This document shows positions 17,425-26,585 of a DNA stretch of 52,088 nt, one piece after another. The translations under genes were made by a program, and so were the position numbers. The DNA is from Bradyrhizobium sp. 138 (GTDB lineage Bacteria > Pseudomonadota > Alphaproteobacteria > Rhizobiales > Xanthobacteraceae), in NCBI RefSeq assembly GCF_023074075.1, contig NZ_JADPKT010000049.1, positions 1 through 52,088 of the forward strand, given 5' to 3'. The notes beneath the pieces are model-generated. The model had not been told where the DNA came from, did no database searches, and saw only the letters and a list, made by a program, of their open reading frames with translations. Positions within the stretch are counted from its first letter, which is position 1, and the number at the start of each line of letters is the position of its first letter.

Positions 17425-18822
17425 TCACACCACCGGCTTCACGCCCGGCAGCGCCTGAACCAGCTCGCGGAACTTGGTGCCGCGGATTTCGAAGTTGCGG
17501 TACTGGTCGAAGGAGGCGCAGGCGGGCGACAGCAACACGACCGCATCTTGGAGGCCTGAGGCTTCCGCATCGCGCGCGGCATGCTCGACGGCGACGTCCA
17601 GCGTCTGGCTGATCTCGTGCGGAACTGTGCCCAGTGTTCCCGAAAACTCCTGCGCGGCCTCGCCAACCAGATAGGCTTTTCGGATGCGCGGGAAGAAGCC
17701 GGTGAGGCTAGTGATGCCGCCCGCCTTCGGCTTGCCGCCGGCGATCCAAAATATATCCGAGAAGGACGACAGCGCATGTGCGGTGGCGTCCGCGTTGGTG
17801 CCCTTGGAATCGTTGACGAACAGCACATCGCCGCGGCGGCCGACCTGCTCCATGCGATGCGCAAGGCCGGGAAAGCTGCGCAGACCGTTCTGCAACACCT
17901 CCAAGCTGATGCCCATCGCGAGCGCGGCGGCGGCAGCGCAGGCCGCGTTCTGCGCATTGTGCTGGCCCCGCAGCGAGCCGATGCCGCCGAGCTTTGCGAC
18001 CTCGCTACGCGCGCCGCCTGCCGTGCGCACGATACTGCCGTGCTCGACATGGATGCCGCTCGCCAGCGGGTTCTTGACCGAGATGCGCACCACGTTCTTG
18101 CCGGCGCGGTCGAGCCGGTCGGCGATGTCGCGGCAAAACCCGTCGTCGACGCCGACGATCGCGGTGCCGCCGTCTTGCACGCCCGCAACGAGGCGCTCCT
18201 TCACCGCAGCGTAATGCGCGATGGTGCCGTGACGGTCGATATGGTCTTCGCTGACATTGAGCAGAATGCCGACCGAGGGATCGAGCGAGGGCGTGAGGTC
18301 GATCTGGTAGGACGACATCTCGATGACGTGGACGCGGCCCATGCGCGGCGGCTCCAGCGACAGGATCGCGGTGCCGATATTGCCGCCCATCTGGGTATCG
18401 TAGCCGGCGACCTTGGTGAGATGCGCGATCAGCGCCGTCGTGGTCGACTTGCCGTTGGTGCCGGTGATGGCGACGAATGGCGCATTCGGGGCATGCCGGC
18501 GACGCTCGCGGCAGAACAGCTCGATGTCGCCGATGACCTCGACGCCTGCCTCGCGCGCCTTCAGCACGCTCCAGTGCGGCACGGGATGGGTCAGCGGCAC
18601 GCCCGGCGCGAGCACGAGGGCGGCGAACCTCGCCCAGGAGATGTTGCGTAAGTCGGCGGTGATGGAGCCGGCCTGCGCGGCCTTGGCGACGTTCTCTGCA
18701 TTGTCGTCGGCCGCGATCACCTCGGCGCCGCCGGCCTTCAGCGCGTGGCAGGAGGCGAGCCCCGAACCGCCAAGGCCGAACACCGCAACGGACTTGCCGG
18801 CAAAGGACGTAACGGGGATCAT
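17425..18822 (-). CDS. murD: UDP-N-acetylmuramoylalanine-D-glutamate ligase MurD
   Basis: MurD adds D-glutamate to UDP-MurNAc-L-Ala. The 465-residue product has the N-terminal nucleotide-binding fold (VFGLGGSGLASCHAL), the P-loop GTNGKS at residues 121-126, the LNVSEDHIDRHG motif and the C-terminal VNDSKGTNADAT and LLSPACASFDQY motifs that mark MurD. It begins 7 bp after mraY, so the two are co-transcribed. Confidence 0.96.
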   Translation of the reverse strand: MIPVTSFAGKSVAVFGLGGSGLASCHALKAGGAEVIAADDNAENVAKAAQAGSITADLRNISWARFAALVLAPGVPLTHPVPHWSVLKAREAGVEVIGDIELFCRERRRHAPNAPFVAITGTNGKSTTTALIAHLTKVAGYDTQMGGNIGTAILSLEPPRMGRVHVIEMSSYQIDLTPSLDPSVGILLNVSEDHIDRHGTIAHYAAVKERLVAGVQDGGTAIVGVDDGFCRDIADRLDRAGKNVVRISVKNPLASGIHVEHGSIVRTAGGARSEVAKLGGIGSLRGQHNAQNAACAAAAALAMGISLEVLQNGLRSFPGLAHRMEQVGRRGDVLFVNDSKGTNADATAHALSSFSDIFWIAGGKPKAGGITSLTGFFPRIRKAYLVGEAAQEFSGTLGTVPHEISQTLDVAVEHAARDAEASGLQDAVVLLSPACASFDQYRNFEIRGTKFRELVQALPGVKPVV

Positions 18823-18829
18823 CGCTCGA

Positions 18830-19933
18830 TCACCGCAGCTTCAGCGTGGAAAGCCCGGCGAGCGCCAGCATCACCGAGATGATCCAGAAGCGGATCACGA
18901 TCTGCGGCTCGGTCCAGCCGAGCTGCTCGAAATGGTGATGGATCGGCGCCATCCGGAAGATGCGCTTGCCCGTGAGCTTGAACGACACCACCTGCACGAT
19001 GACGGAGACCGCCTCCAGCACGAACAGGCCGCCGATCACCGCGAGCACGATCTCGTGCTTCACCGCGACCGCGATGGCACCCAGCATGCCGCCGAGCGCG
19101 AGCGAGCCGGTGTCGCCCATGAAGATCGAGGCCGGCGGCGCGTTGAACCAGAGGAAGCCGAGGCCGGCGCCCAGCAGCGCGCCGCAGAGCACCGCGAGCT
19201 CGCCGGTGCCGGCGACATATTTGATCTGGAGATATTCGGCGAACACCGCGTTGCCGGCGAGATAGGCGATCATCGCAAAGCTCGCGGTCGCTATCATCAC
19301 GGGAACGATGGCGAGACCGTCGAGACCGTCGGTGAGGTTCACCGCGTTCCCGGAGCCGACGATGACGAAGGCGCCGAAGACGACGAAGAACCAGCCGAAA
19401 TGCAGCACCGTATCCTTGAGGAACGGAACCGTCAGCGCGGTCGAGGCAGGGTCGCGGTTCAGCCGCACCAGCGCGTAGCAGGCCACCAGCGCGATCACCG
19501 CCTCGATCAAGAGGCGGAGCTTGCTGCCGAACCCGGTTGTGGTCTGCTTGGTCACCTTGAGGTAATCATCATAGAAGCCGACGAAGCCGAATCCGAGCGT
19601 CACCGCAAGCACGATCCAGACGTAGGGGTTGAGTGGATTGGCCCACAGCACGGTGCCGACGGTGAGGCCGGACAGGATCATCAGCCCGCCCATGGTGGGC
19701 GTGCCCTTCTTGGCGAGATGCGATTGCGGACCGTCGGTGCGGATCGGCTGGCCCTTGCCCTGGCGGATGCGCAAATGATCGATGATCCAGGGCCCGAACA
19801 GGAACACGAACAGCGCGCCGGTGACCACCGCACCGCCGGTGCGGAAGGTGATGTAGCGGAACACGTTCAGGAAGGTGCGAAACGCACCGAAGCCCGGAAA
19901 TGTGTTGGAGAGCTCGATCAGCCAGTAAAACAT
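18830..19933 (-). CDS. mraY: Phospho-MurNAc-pentapeptide transferase MraY
   Basis: MraY transfers phospho-MurNAc-pentapeptide to undecaprenyl phosphate, forming lipid I in the cytoplasmic membrane. The 367-residue protein has ten predicted membrane helices. It shows the conserved GTPTMGGLMIL segment, the aspartate pair D122-D123 in GFYDDYLK, NLTDGLDGLA, the FMGDTGSLALGG motif and the histidine-rich loop PIHHHFEQLG. Length and motifs are standard. It follows murF by 166 bp. Confidence 0.97.
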   Translation of the reverse strand: MFYWLIELSNTFPGFGAFRTFLNVFRYITFRTGGAVVTGALFVFLFGPWIIDHLRIRQGKGQPIRTDGPQSHLAKKGTPTMGGLMILSGLTVGTVLWANPLNPYVWIVLAVTLGFGFVGFYDDYLKVTKQTTTGFGSKLRLLIEAVIALVACYALVRLNRDPASTALTVPFLKDTVLHFGWFFVVFGAFVIVGSGNAVNLTDGLDGLAIVPVMIATASFAMIAYLAGNAVFAEYLQIKYVAGTGELAVLCGALLGAGLGFLWFNAPPASIFMGDTGSLALGGMLGAIAVAVKHEIVLAVIGGLFVLEAVSVIVQVVSFKLTGKRIFRMAPIHHHFEQLGWTEPQIVIRFWIISVMLALAGLSTLKLR

Positions 19934-20099
19934 TCAGTCGGTCCTATGGCGCCTATGCACGCGGGTTTTGGCCTTGGTCTTGGCCTCAACGTGCCTCACG
20001 CGCATTCGCTGGTCTTCATCATGGGTCGGGCGACCTCTGGGGAAACCGGACGGCTTGGCCGCAAAGGGTGGGATTCGGGAACGGCGCCTTCCAAGCAGT

Positions 20100-21479
20100 T
20101 TACGCCTTTGCCTGCAAGGCGGCCACCAGGCCCGGCACAAACTTGTTGACCCAGAACATCTTCTTGCTGCCCTTGACAACCACGACATCCCCCACCCTCA
20201 GCAGATTTGCGACCTCGCCCGGCTTCAGCGTAGCGGGATCGTCGTGCCAGCCGAGGCCTTTGCCAGCCGGCAGCACATCGTAGAGGTGGCGCATCAGGGG
20301 GCCGACGCAGTAGACCCCGTCAATACCATCGAGATGCTTGACGAGCGCGGTGTGATAGTCCGGCGCACCTTCGCCCAGCTCCAGCATGTCGCCGAGCACC
20401 GCAACGCGGCGGCCGCCGGTCATGTTGCGCGCCTGGAGGCTTTGCAGTGCGGCAGCAACGCTGGCCGGATTGCCGTTGAAACTGTCGTCGATCACGGTGA
20501 TACCGCCGACCGCCTGCTCGACGCCGCGGCCGGTCATGATGCCGACCCGGTCGAGCTTGATCGCAAGCGTCGCCGGATCGAGATTGGCGGCACGGATCGC
20601 GGCGAGCGCCGCCAGTGCGTTCTGCACGCGATGCGGCGCGCCCGGCGTCAAGCTGAAGGCGATCTCCTTTTTGCCGATCATGGCCACGACTTGCCAGCTC
20701 TCGCCATGCGGGGCGTGCGCGACCTCGTGCACCTCGGCTTTCTCGCCGAAGCGTACGACCTTGCCCTTCCAGTCAGGCGCCTTGATGCCCGCAGGCAGCA
20801 CCAGCACCCCGTCCCCGGATAGGCCGAGCGCGATCGACACCTTCTCGCGCCTGATCGCGTCGAGCGAGCCGAGCTTTTCCAGATGCACGGGCTGGACGTT
20901 GACGACCAGCGCGACCGTCGGCCGGGTCAATTCGCTGAGCCGCGCGATCTCGCCTTTCTGGTTCATGCCCATCTCGACGACCCAGAGGCTGGCGTCTGGC
21001 TTCGCGTTGCACAGCGTCAGCGGCACGCCCCAGAAATTATTGAAGCTCGATGGGCTGGCATAGGCGTTCGGATAGGCCGCCAGAAATTCCTTGGTGCTGG
21101 TCTTGCCGGCGCTGCCGGTGAGCCCGATCACCGGTCCTTTGAAACGCGCCCTCGCGGCGCGTGCGAGGCCCCAGAGGCCGTCGATCAGCGTGTCCTTGAC
21201 GACGATCTGGGGAACGCGGATGCCCGCGATCTCGTGCGGCACGATCATCGCGACCGCGCCGGAAGCTTCAGCCTTGTCCGCGAACTCCCAGCCGTCGCGC
21301 GCGCTGGCGAAGGCCGAGACAAAGCCGCCGCTCGGGGTGCCGCTCAGCGCCACGAACAGGCTACCCGGCTTCACCAGGCGGCTGTCCTGGGTAACGAAAT
21401 CGATCGGTGTGTCCGGGAACGATCCGGCAGCGCCCAGCGCACGCGCCACCTCGGCCACCGTCCATATCGGCGCGCTCAT
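20100..21479 (-). CDS. murF: UDP-MurNAc-tripeptide-D-Ala-D-Ala ligase MurF
   Basis: MurF adds the D-Ala-D-Ala dipeptide made by Ddl, completing the cytoplasmic pentapeptide. The 459-residue product has the N-terminal DSRLVKPGSLFVAL uracil-recognition motif, the P-loop TGSAGKT at residues 121-127, NFNNxxGVPL-like SFNNFWGVPLTL, the EMGMNQKGEI segment and DDSFNGNPASV in the C-terminal domain. Its ATG overlaps the murE stop by 4 bp, so translation is probably coupled. Confidence 0.96.
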   Translation of the reverse strand: MSAPIWTVAEVARALGAAGSFPDTPIDFVTQDSRLVKPGSLFVALSGTPSGGFVSAFASARDGWEFADKAEASGAVAMIVPHEIAGIRVPQIVVKDTLIDGLWGLARAARARFKGPVIGLTGSAGKTSTKEFLAAYPNAYASPSSFNNFWGVPLTLCNAKPDASLWVVEMGMNQKGEIARLSELTRPTVALVVNVQPVHLEKLGSLDAIRREKVSIALGLSGDGVLVLPAGIKAPDWKGKVVRFGEKAEVHEVAHAPHGESWQVVAMIGKKEIAFSLTPGAPHRVQNALAALAAIRAANLDPATLAIKLDRVGIMTGRGVEQAVGGITVIDDSFNGNPASVAAALQSLQARNMTGGRRVAVLGDMLELGEGAPDYHTALVKHLDGIDGVYCVGPLMRHLYDVLPAGKGLGWHDDPATLKPGEVANLLRVGDVVVVKGSKKMFWVNKFVPGLVAALQAKA

Positions 21480-22933
21480 GCAACCCTCGACGCTAATGCG
21501 GCGGCGACCGCCTCGTGATCACTGAAGGGCAGAACCTCTCCGCCGACGATCTGCCCGGTCTCGTGGCCCTTGCCGGCGACGAGCAGTGCATCGCCCTCCT
21601 GCAATTCCTCGATCGCGGCGCGGATGGCAGCGGCGCGGTCGCCGATCTCGCGGGCGCCCTTGGCGGTGGCGAGGATCGCGGCGCGGATCGCTTCCGGCTT
21701 CTCGCTGCGCGGATTGTCGTCGGTGATGATGATGCCGTCGGCGTTCTCGGCCGCGATCTCGCCCATGATCGGCCGCTTGCCGGCATCGCGGTCGCCGCCG
21801 GCACCGAATACGACCACCAGCCGACGCTTGGCATAGGGACGCAGCGCCTGCAGCGCCTTCGCGAGGGCGTCGGGCTTGTGCGCGTAGTCGACGAAGATCG
21901 GCGCGCCGTTGCGCTCGCCGACGCGTTCAAGCCGGCCTTTGGCGCCTTCAAGATGCTCAAGGCTCGCGAACACATTGGCCGCGTCGCTGCCGGTGCCGAT
22001 CGCAAGGCCGGCCGACACCAGCGCGTTCTCGATCTGGAATTCGCCAACCAGCGGCAGCCGGATCGCATAGCCCTTGCCGCGATGTTCGACCGTAAGCTTT
22101 TGCGAGAAACCTTCGACGACGGCTTCAGTGAGACGGATGCCCTCGCCTGCCTTATCGCCGTTGCGGCCGACCGTCATCACGCGCAGGCCGCGCGATCTTG
22201 CCGCGTCGATCACTTCTGCCGAGCAATCATGATCGGCCGAGATCACCGCCGCGCCGTCAGGCGGCACCAATTCGCGGAACAGGCGGAGCTTCGCCGCAAG
22301 ATAATGCGCGACGGTCGGATGATAATCCATGTGGTCGCGCGAAAGATTGGTGAAGCCGCCAGCGGAAACCCGCACGCCATCGAGCCGGTATTGATCGAGC
22401 CCGTGCGAGGACGCTTCGAAGGCGAGATGTGTGACGCCCTCGCGCGCGATCTCGTCGATCTGCCGGTGCAGCGCGATCGGGTCCGGCGTCGTCAGCGAGC
22501 CATAAACCGTGCGCTTGGGCGAGACGAGGCCGATGGTGCCGATGCTGGCGGAGGCATGCCCCAGCCACTCCCAGATCTGGCGGGTGAAGGCTGCGACCGA
22601 GGTCTTGCCGCTGGTGCCGGTCACGGCCGCGACGGTCGCCGGCTGGGCGGGGAAGAAACTCGCCGCGGCCAGCGCCAGCGCGCGCCGCGGATTGGCAACC
22701 GTGATGAACGGCACCTTGCTGCCGTCAGGCGCATGGTCACCGACGACGGCGACCGCACCTGCGGCAATCGCAGCATCGATGAACCGCGCGCCATCGGTCT
22801 TGCTGCCCGCAAGTGCGAAGAAGAGATCACCCGGCCTGACCACGCGGCTGTCGAGCGCAACGCCGGTCACGTCGAGCGCCGCGACAGCGGGCTCGATCGC
22901 GGCATCATTGCCTAGCAGGTCGGAGAGCTTCAT
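21476..22933 (-). CDS. murE: UDP-MurNAc-L-Ala-D-Glu:meso-diaminopimelate ligase MurE
   Basis: MurE adds the third residue of the stem peptide. The 485-residue product has LDSRVVRPGDLFFAL near the N-terminus, the P-loop GTSGKTS at 106-112, HLAFEASSHGLDQYR, and in the C-terminal domain the DNPR motif (TDDNPRSEKP), which marks enzymes that use meso-diaminopimelate rather than lysine. This fits a Gram-negative wall. It overlaps murF by 4 bp and begins 85 bp after ftsI. Confidence 0.96.
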   Translation of the reverse strand: MKLSDLLGNDAAIEPAVAALDVTGVALDSRVVRPGDLFFALAGSKTDGARFIDAAIAAGAVAVVGDHAPDGSKVPFITVANPRRALALAAASFFPAQPATVAAVTGTSGKTSVAAFTRQIWEWLGHASASIGTIGLVSPKRTVYGSLTTPDPIALHRQIDEIAREGVTHLAFEASSHGLDQYRLDGVRVSAGGFTNLSRDHMDYHPTVAHYLAAKLRLFRELVPPDGAAVISADHDCSAEVIDAARSRGLRVMTVGRNGDKAGEGIRLTEAVVEGFSQKLTVEHRGKGYAIRLPLVGEFQIENALVSAGLAIGTGSDAANVFASLEHLEGAKGRLERVGERNGAPIFVDYAHKPDALAKALQALRPYAKRRLVVVFGAGGDRDAGKRPIMGEIAAENADGIIITDDNPRSEKPEAIRAAILATAKGAREIGDRAAAIRAAIEELQEGDALLVAGKGHETGQIVGGEVLPFSDHEAVAAALASRVA

Positions 22934-23018
22934 GGTCTTCCAGTCGACATGCCCTGCCGCAAAGCCGAATCCTTAGGGAAAATCCCGACTCAGCCGTGGC
23001 GATGGCCTACCCCGTTGA

Positions 23019-24761
23019 TTACTGGGTTGTCCTGGATGCTGCAAGAATAAGGCGTTCCGCAGGCGGCAGGTCGAACCGTGGCTCGACGCCCAGAAGCGGC
23101 GCGATCCGCTCGATCACCTTGCCGCCGGTCGGCACCGCGTTCCAGCCCGAGGTGATGAAACCCTTCGTTTCAGCAATCGCCTGCGGCTCGTCCAGCATGA
23201 TCAGGATCTGATATTTGGGATCGTCGCAGGGCATGATCGCCGTGAAGGAATTGAGCACGCGCTTCTTGGCATATCGGCCGTTGATGACCTTTTCGGACGT
23301 GCCGGTCTTGCCGCCGACATAATAGCCCTTGATGTCCGCGGTCTTGGCGGTGCCGATCTCGGCGTTGAGCCGCATCAGGAACCGCATCTTGTCGCTGGTC
23401 TCCGGCTTGATGACGCGCTTGGCCATCGCCGCGGCCTCGGACTCGCTGCGCTTCATGAAGGTCGGCGGAATCAGATAGCCGCCGTTCACCAGCGCGTTGA
23501 TGCCCATCACCGCCTGGAGCGGCGCCACCGACATGCCCTGGCCGAACGCGATGGTGACGGTGTTCAGCTCCCCCCAGCGTCGCGGCACCAGCGGCGCAGC
23601 GCTCTCCGGCAGTTCGGTGCGCAGCCGCGACAGCTGGCCCATCTTGGCGAGGAACGCCTTGTGTGCCTCCACGCCCTGGCTCAGCGCGATCCGCGCGGCG
23701 CCGATGTTCGACGAATAGGTGAACACCTCCTTGGTGTTGATGAAACGTCCGAGCGGGTGGCTGTCGTGGATGGTGAACTTGCCGTAGTGCAGGTTTCCGC
23801 GCGCGTCCCAAGACGTGTTCAAATTGATCTTTCCGGAATCGAGCGCCATCGCCAGCGTGAACGCCTTGAAGGTCGAGCCCATCTCGTAGACGCCGGTGGT
23901 CAGGCGGTTGATGCGGTCAGGGTCGTGCGCTTCCTTCGGATTGTTGGGGTCGAAATCCGGCAAGGACACCATCGCCACGACCTCGCCGGTCTTGACGTTG
24001 GAGATGATGCCGGACGCCGCCTTGGCGTGGAACTTCTCCTTGGCCTTCAACAGCTCGTCGCGCAGCGCATGCTCGACGCGCAGATCGATCGAAAGCTCGA
24101 TCGGCTTTTGCAGCCGGTCGGTGGCAAAGCCAGCGCGGTGGAGATCGGCGAGGCCCTGATTGTCGAGCCATTTCTCCATGCCGGCGATGCCCTGGTTGTC
24201 GATGTTGACGAGACCGATGAGGTGGGCGACCTCGTTGCCGGTGGGATAGACGCGCTTGTTCTCGCGCAGGAAGCCGATGCCGGGAATGCCGAGCTTGTGA
24301 ATGGCCTGCTGCTGCTTCGCCGTGACCTCGCGCTTGAGCCAGACGAAGCCCTTGCGCGTCCTCAGGCGCTCGCGCACCTCGGCCTCGTCGAGATCGGGCA
24401 CGGTGGCGGTGAGAAGCTCGATCGCCTCGTCCTTGTCGATGATGCGGCGCGGCTCGCCGAAAAGGCTCGCCGCCTTGACGTCGGTCGCAAGGATGGCGCC
24501 GTTGCGGTCGACGATGTCGGGGCGCGCGGTCGCAACCACCTCCTGCGCCGCGGCGCGGCGTGCGCCATGAGCATCCGCGCCGATCGCGAACATCACGAGC
24601 CGGCCGCCGATCAGGGCGTAGATCGAGGCAAAGGCGAGCATGGCGAGGCCAACGCGCGCGCGCGCCTTGGCGGCGCGGTCGACATTGCGCCCGTAGAGCA
24701 GGCTGCGGATCAGCCGCTGGCGCCAGGGTTCTGCAGGTTTGGCCGGAGTCGCAGCGCTCAT
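23019..24761 (-). CDS. ftsI: Septal peptidoglycan transpeptidase FtsI (PBP3)
   Basis: FtsI is the class B penicillin-binding protein that cross-links septal peptidoglycan as partner of FtsW. The 580-residue protein has a short cytoplasmic N-terminus, one membrane anchor at about residues 36-58, a pedestal domain and a C-terminal transpeptidase domain. The active-site motifs are STFK (nucleophile S296, K299), SSN at 350-352 and KTGT from residue 485. No PASTA domain is present. Its ATG overlaps the ftsL stop by 4 bp. Confidence 0.96.
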   Translation of the reverse strand: MSAATPAKPAEPWRQRLIRSLLYGRNVDRAAKARARVGLAMLAFASIYALIGGRLVMFAIGADAHGARRAAAQEVVATARPDIVDRNGAILATDVKAASLFGEPRRIIDKDEAIELLTATVPDLDEAEVRERLRTRKGFVWLKREVTAKQQQAIHKLGIPGIGFLRENKRVYPTGNEVAHLIGLVNIDNQGIAGMEKWLDNQGLADLHRAGFATDRLQKPIELSIDLRVEHALRDELLKAKEKFHAKAASGIISNVKTGEVVAMVSLPDFDPNNPKEAHDPDRINRLTTGVYEMGSTFKAFTLAMALDSGKINLNTSWDARGNLHYGKFTIHDSHPLGRFINTKEVFTYSSNIGAARIALSQGVEAHKAFLAKMGQLSRLRTELPESAAPLVPRRWGELNTVTIAFGQGMSVAPLQAVMGINALVNGGYLIPPTFMKRSESEAAAMAKRVIKPETSDKMRFLMRLNAEIGTAKTADIKGYYVGGKTGTSEKVINGRYAKKRVLNSFTAIMPCDDPKYQILIMLDEPQAIAETKGFITSGWNAVPTGGKVIERIAPLLGVEPRFDLPPAERLILAASRTTQ

Positions 24762-25150
24762 TGATTGTCCTCGGGCTGAGGCACGGAGCCCGTCACAGTG
24801 TCAGGATCGCTCGCGGCTTCGATCGTGTTGAGCATGGCTCCGATCGGATCGGGCTCGCCCGGCCTGAACATCCGCGGCGGGCGCTCCGGCAGATTCTTCA
24901 GCGAATCATATTGCGTGCCGTTGACCGGCTTGAGCTGCAGATGCCGATCGGACAGGCCCTGCAGCCGATGAGGCGCATCGAGCTTGGCCCATTCCGACCG
25001 CAGCGAAGCGATCGCGTCGCGCTGCTCGCGGATCTCCGCATGCAGCCGCAGCACCTTCTCGGTGCGCGCCGTGGAATCCATCTTGATCCGGTAGACATAG
25101 GCCGCCGCGAAGATCAGCGCGCCGATGACGAGGAGGTGGATGATGCGCAT
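24758..25150 (-). CDS. ftsL: Cell division protein FtsL
   Basis: The 130-residue product fits FtsL by position between rsmH and ftsI and by shape: a very short N-terminus, one membrane helix (about residues 3-21, IHLLVIGALIFAAAYVYRI), then a coiled-coil stretch (KVLRLHAEIREQRDAIASLRSEW) and a flexible acidic-proline tail. FtsL binds FtsQ/FtsB and activates the FtsW-FtsI synthase. Sequence conservation in this family is low, so position carries most of the weight. It starts 3 bp after the rsmH stop. Confidence 0.88.
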   Translation of the reverse strand: MRIIHLLVIGALIFAAAYVYRIKMDSTARTEKVLRLHAEIREQRDAIASLRSEWAKLDAPHRLQGLSDRHLQLKPVNGTQYDSLKNLPERPPRMFRPGEPDPIGAMLNTIEAASDPDTVTGSVPQPEDNQ

Positions 25151-25153
25151 GCG

Positions 25154-26143
25154 CTAGCCGCCCCTCATCACGTCGGAGAGTTTTGGCCAGGACGACGGCT
25201 CGCCATCGTCATGCGCCGGGGCCGAGGTGCGCTCGGCTGCGCGCAGCTTCGCGGAGCGTGCGCGCGGATTTTGCGCGACTTCGTCTTCACCGGCGATGAC
25301 AGGCCGCCGCGTCAGCAGCTGGAAGCTCGGCGGAATTTGCGCCACCTCCGGCAGATGCCGCGAGCCGCCGCCGGTCTTCGAACGCTCCGAGAGGAAATTC
25401 TTGACGATGCGATCTTCCAGCGAATGGAACGAGACCACGACGAGGCGGCCACCGGGCTTGAGCACGCGCTCGGCCGCAACGAGCGCGGTCTGCAGTTCAT
25501 CGAGTTCTTCGTTGACGAAGATGCGCAGCGCCTGAAACGTCCGCGTCGCCGGATGGATGTCGCCGGGCTTGGAACGCACGATCCTGCCGATGAGATCGGC
25601 GAGCGCGCGTGTGGTCGTGAACGGGGTCTCCTGCCGGTCGGCCACGATGGCGCGGGCAATGCGGCGCGACTGCCGCTCCTCGCCGAGGAGATAGATGATG
25701 TCGGCAAGATCGCCTTCCGAGGCGCGGGCCACCACGTCGGCCGCAGTCGGCCCAGCCTGCCCCATCCGCATGTCGAGCGGGCCGTCGAGGCGGAAAGAGA
25801 AGCCGCGACCAGCCTGGTCGAGCTGCATCGAGGACACGCCGACGTCCATCACGACGCCGTCGACGCCATCGATTCCCTGTGCCGCGCAGATTTCGGCGAG
25901 GTTGGAGAAGCGGTCTTCGACCAGCGTCAGCCGGCCCGCCGAGCGTTCGACCAGTTGGGCGCCGCCCGCGATCGCGGTGCGGTCGCGGTCAATGGCGATG
26001 AGCCGGGTTCCCGGCACCTCCAGGATCGCACGGCTGTAGCCGCCGGCGCCGAAGGTGGCGTCGACATAGATGCCGCCCTCGCGCGGGGCGAGGTGCGCGA
26101 TGGCCTCACGGCCAAGAACGGGGATGTGCGGAGCCGGGCTCAT
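25154..26143 (-). CDS. rsmH: 16S rRNA m4C1402 methyltransferase RsmH (MraW)
   Basis: RsmH methylates the N4 of C1402 in 16S rRNA using S-adenosylmethionine. The start giving MSPAPHIPVLGREAI yields 329 residues, close to the usual size; the frame is open 67 codons further, but that extension has no family similarity. The SAM-binding motif is YVDATFGAGGYS, followed by AIDRD, DVGVSSMQLDQAGRGFSF and the C-terminal VVSFHSLEDRIVKNF, all diagnostic. It is the first clear dcw gene; mraZ, which usually precedes it in other bacteria, is absent. Confidence 0.96.
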   Translation of the reverse strand: MSPAPHIPVLGREAIAHLAPREGGIYVDATFGAGGYSRAILEVPGTRLIAIDRDRTAIAGGAQLVERSAGRLTLVEDRFSNLAEICAAQGIDGVDGVVMDVGVSSMQLDQAGRGFSFRLDGPLDMRMGQAGPTAADVVARASEGDLADIIYLLGEERQSRRIARAIVADRQETPFTTTRALADLIGRIVRSKPGDIHPATRTFQALRIFVNEELDELQTALVAAERVLKPGGRLVVVSFHSLEDRIVKNFLSERSKTGGGSRHLPEVAQIPPSFQLLTRRPVIAGEDEVAQNPRARSAKLRAAERTSAPAHDDGEPSSWPKLSDVMRGG

Positions 26144-26585
26144 GCGCCACGCCGACCGAAGGTCCAGCCTGACGTCCAAGCGAGATCGGGGACGAACAAG
26201 CCCATAACGCCTCGAATCATTCCGCGTCGCGGCGGTTCCACGACCAAGCCCCAGTCCAGCATGGTTACCGAACCCGGTCGTCCCGGGCTGCAAACCCAGT
26301 GTTGCCAGTGGAATTTGTCGGGCAGCCATGGGATTTCGAGCCAAAATACGCTTTGGCCGCCTCCGGGCACGGGTCGGCTCTTCATCCCTCAGTAACGGCC
26401 CTTAGCGTTAAGAAAGCGTTGATCGGCTGCTTACAAGTCGAAAAGGTGCAGCGGCGGTGATGCTTCATCCACACACATGCGCCAAAATGCATCCGTTAAC
26501 CGCACCGCGCGATTGCGCGCAATGGAGGGTAAAGGAATAGTAAAAAGAGAAGGGCTTGGCCCATTCTCGTTCAACTTGAGTTGTC
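26144..26585. promoter_or_regulatory. Divergent promoter region between rsmH and the amidase gene
   Basis: No mraZ gene is found in this 442-bp spacer. On the minus strand TTGTAA, 17 bp and TCTTAA (around 26408-26436) make a weak promoter candidate for the dcw operon. TTAA-N7-TTGA at plus 26408-26422 is one base away from a CtrA-type site. An 81-codon ATG frame (26140-26385, minus) ends in a 4-bp overlap with the rsmH start and could be a leader ORF. The part toward 26585 is AT-rich and should contain the amidase promoter. Confidence 0.4.
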
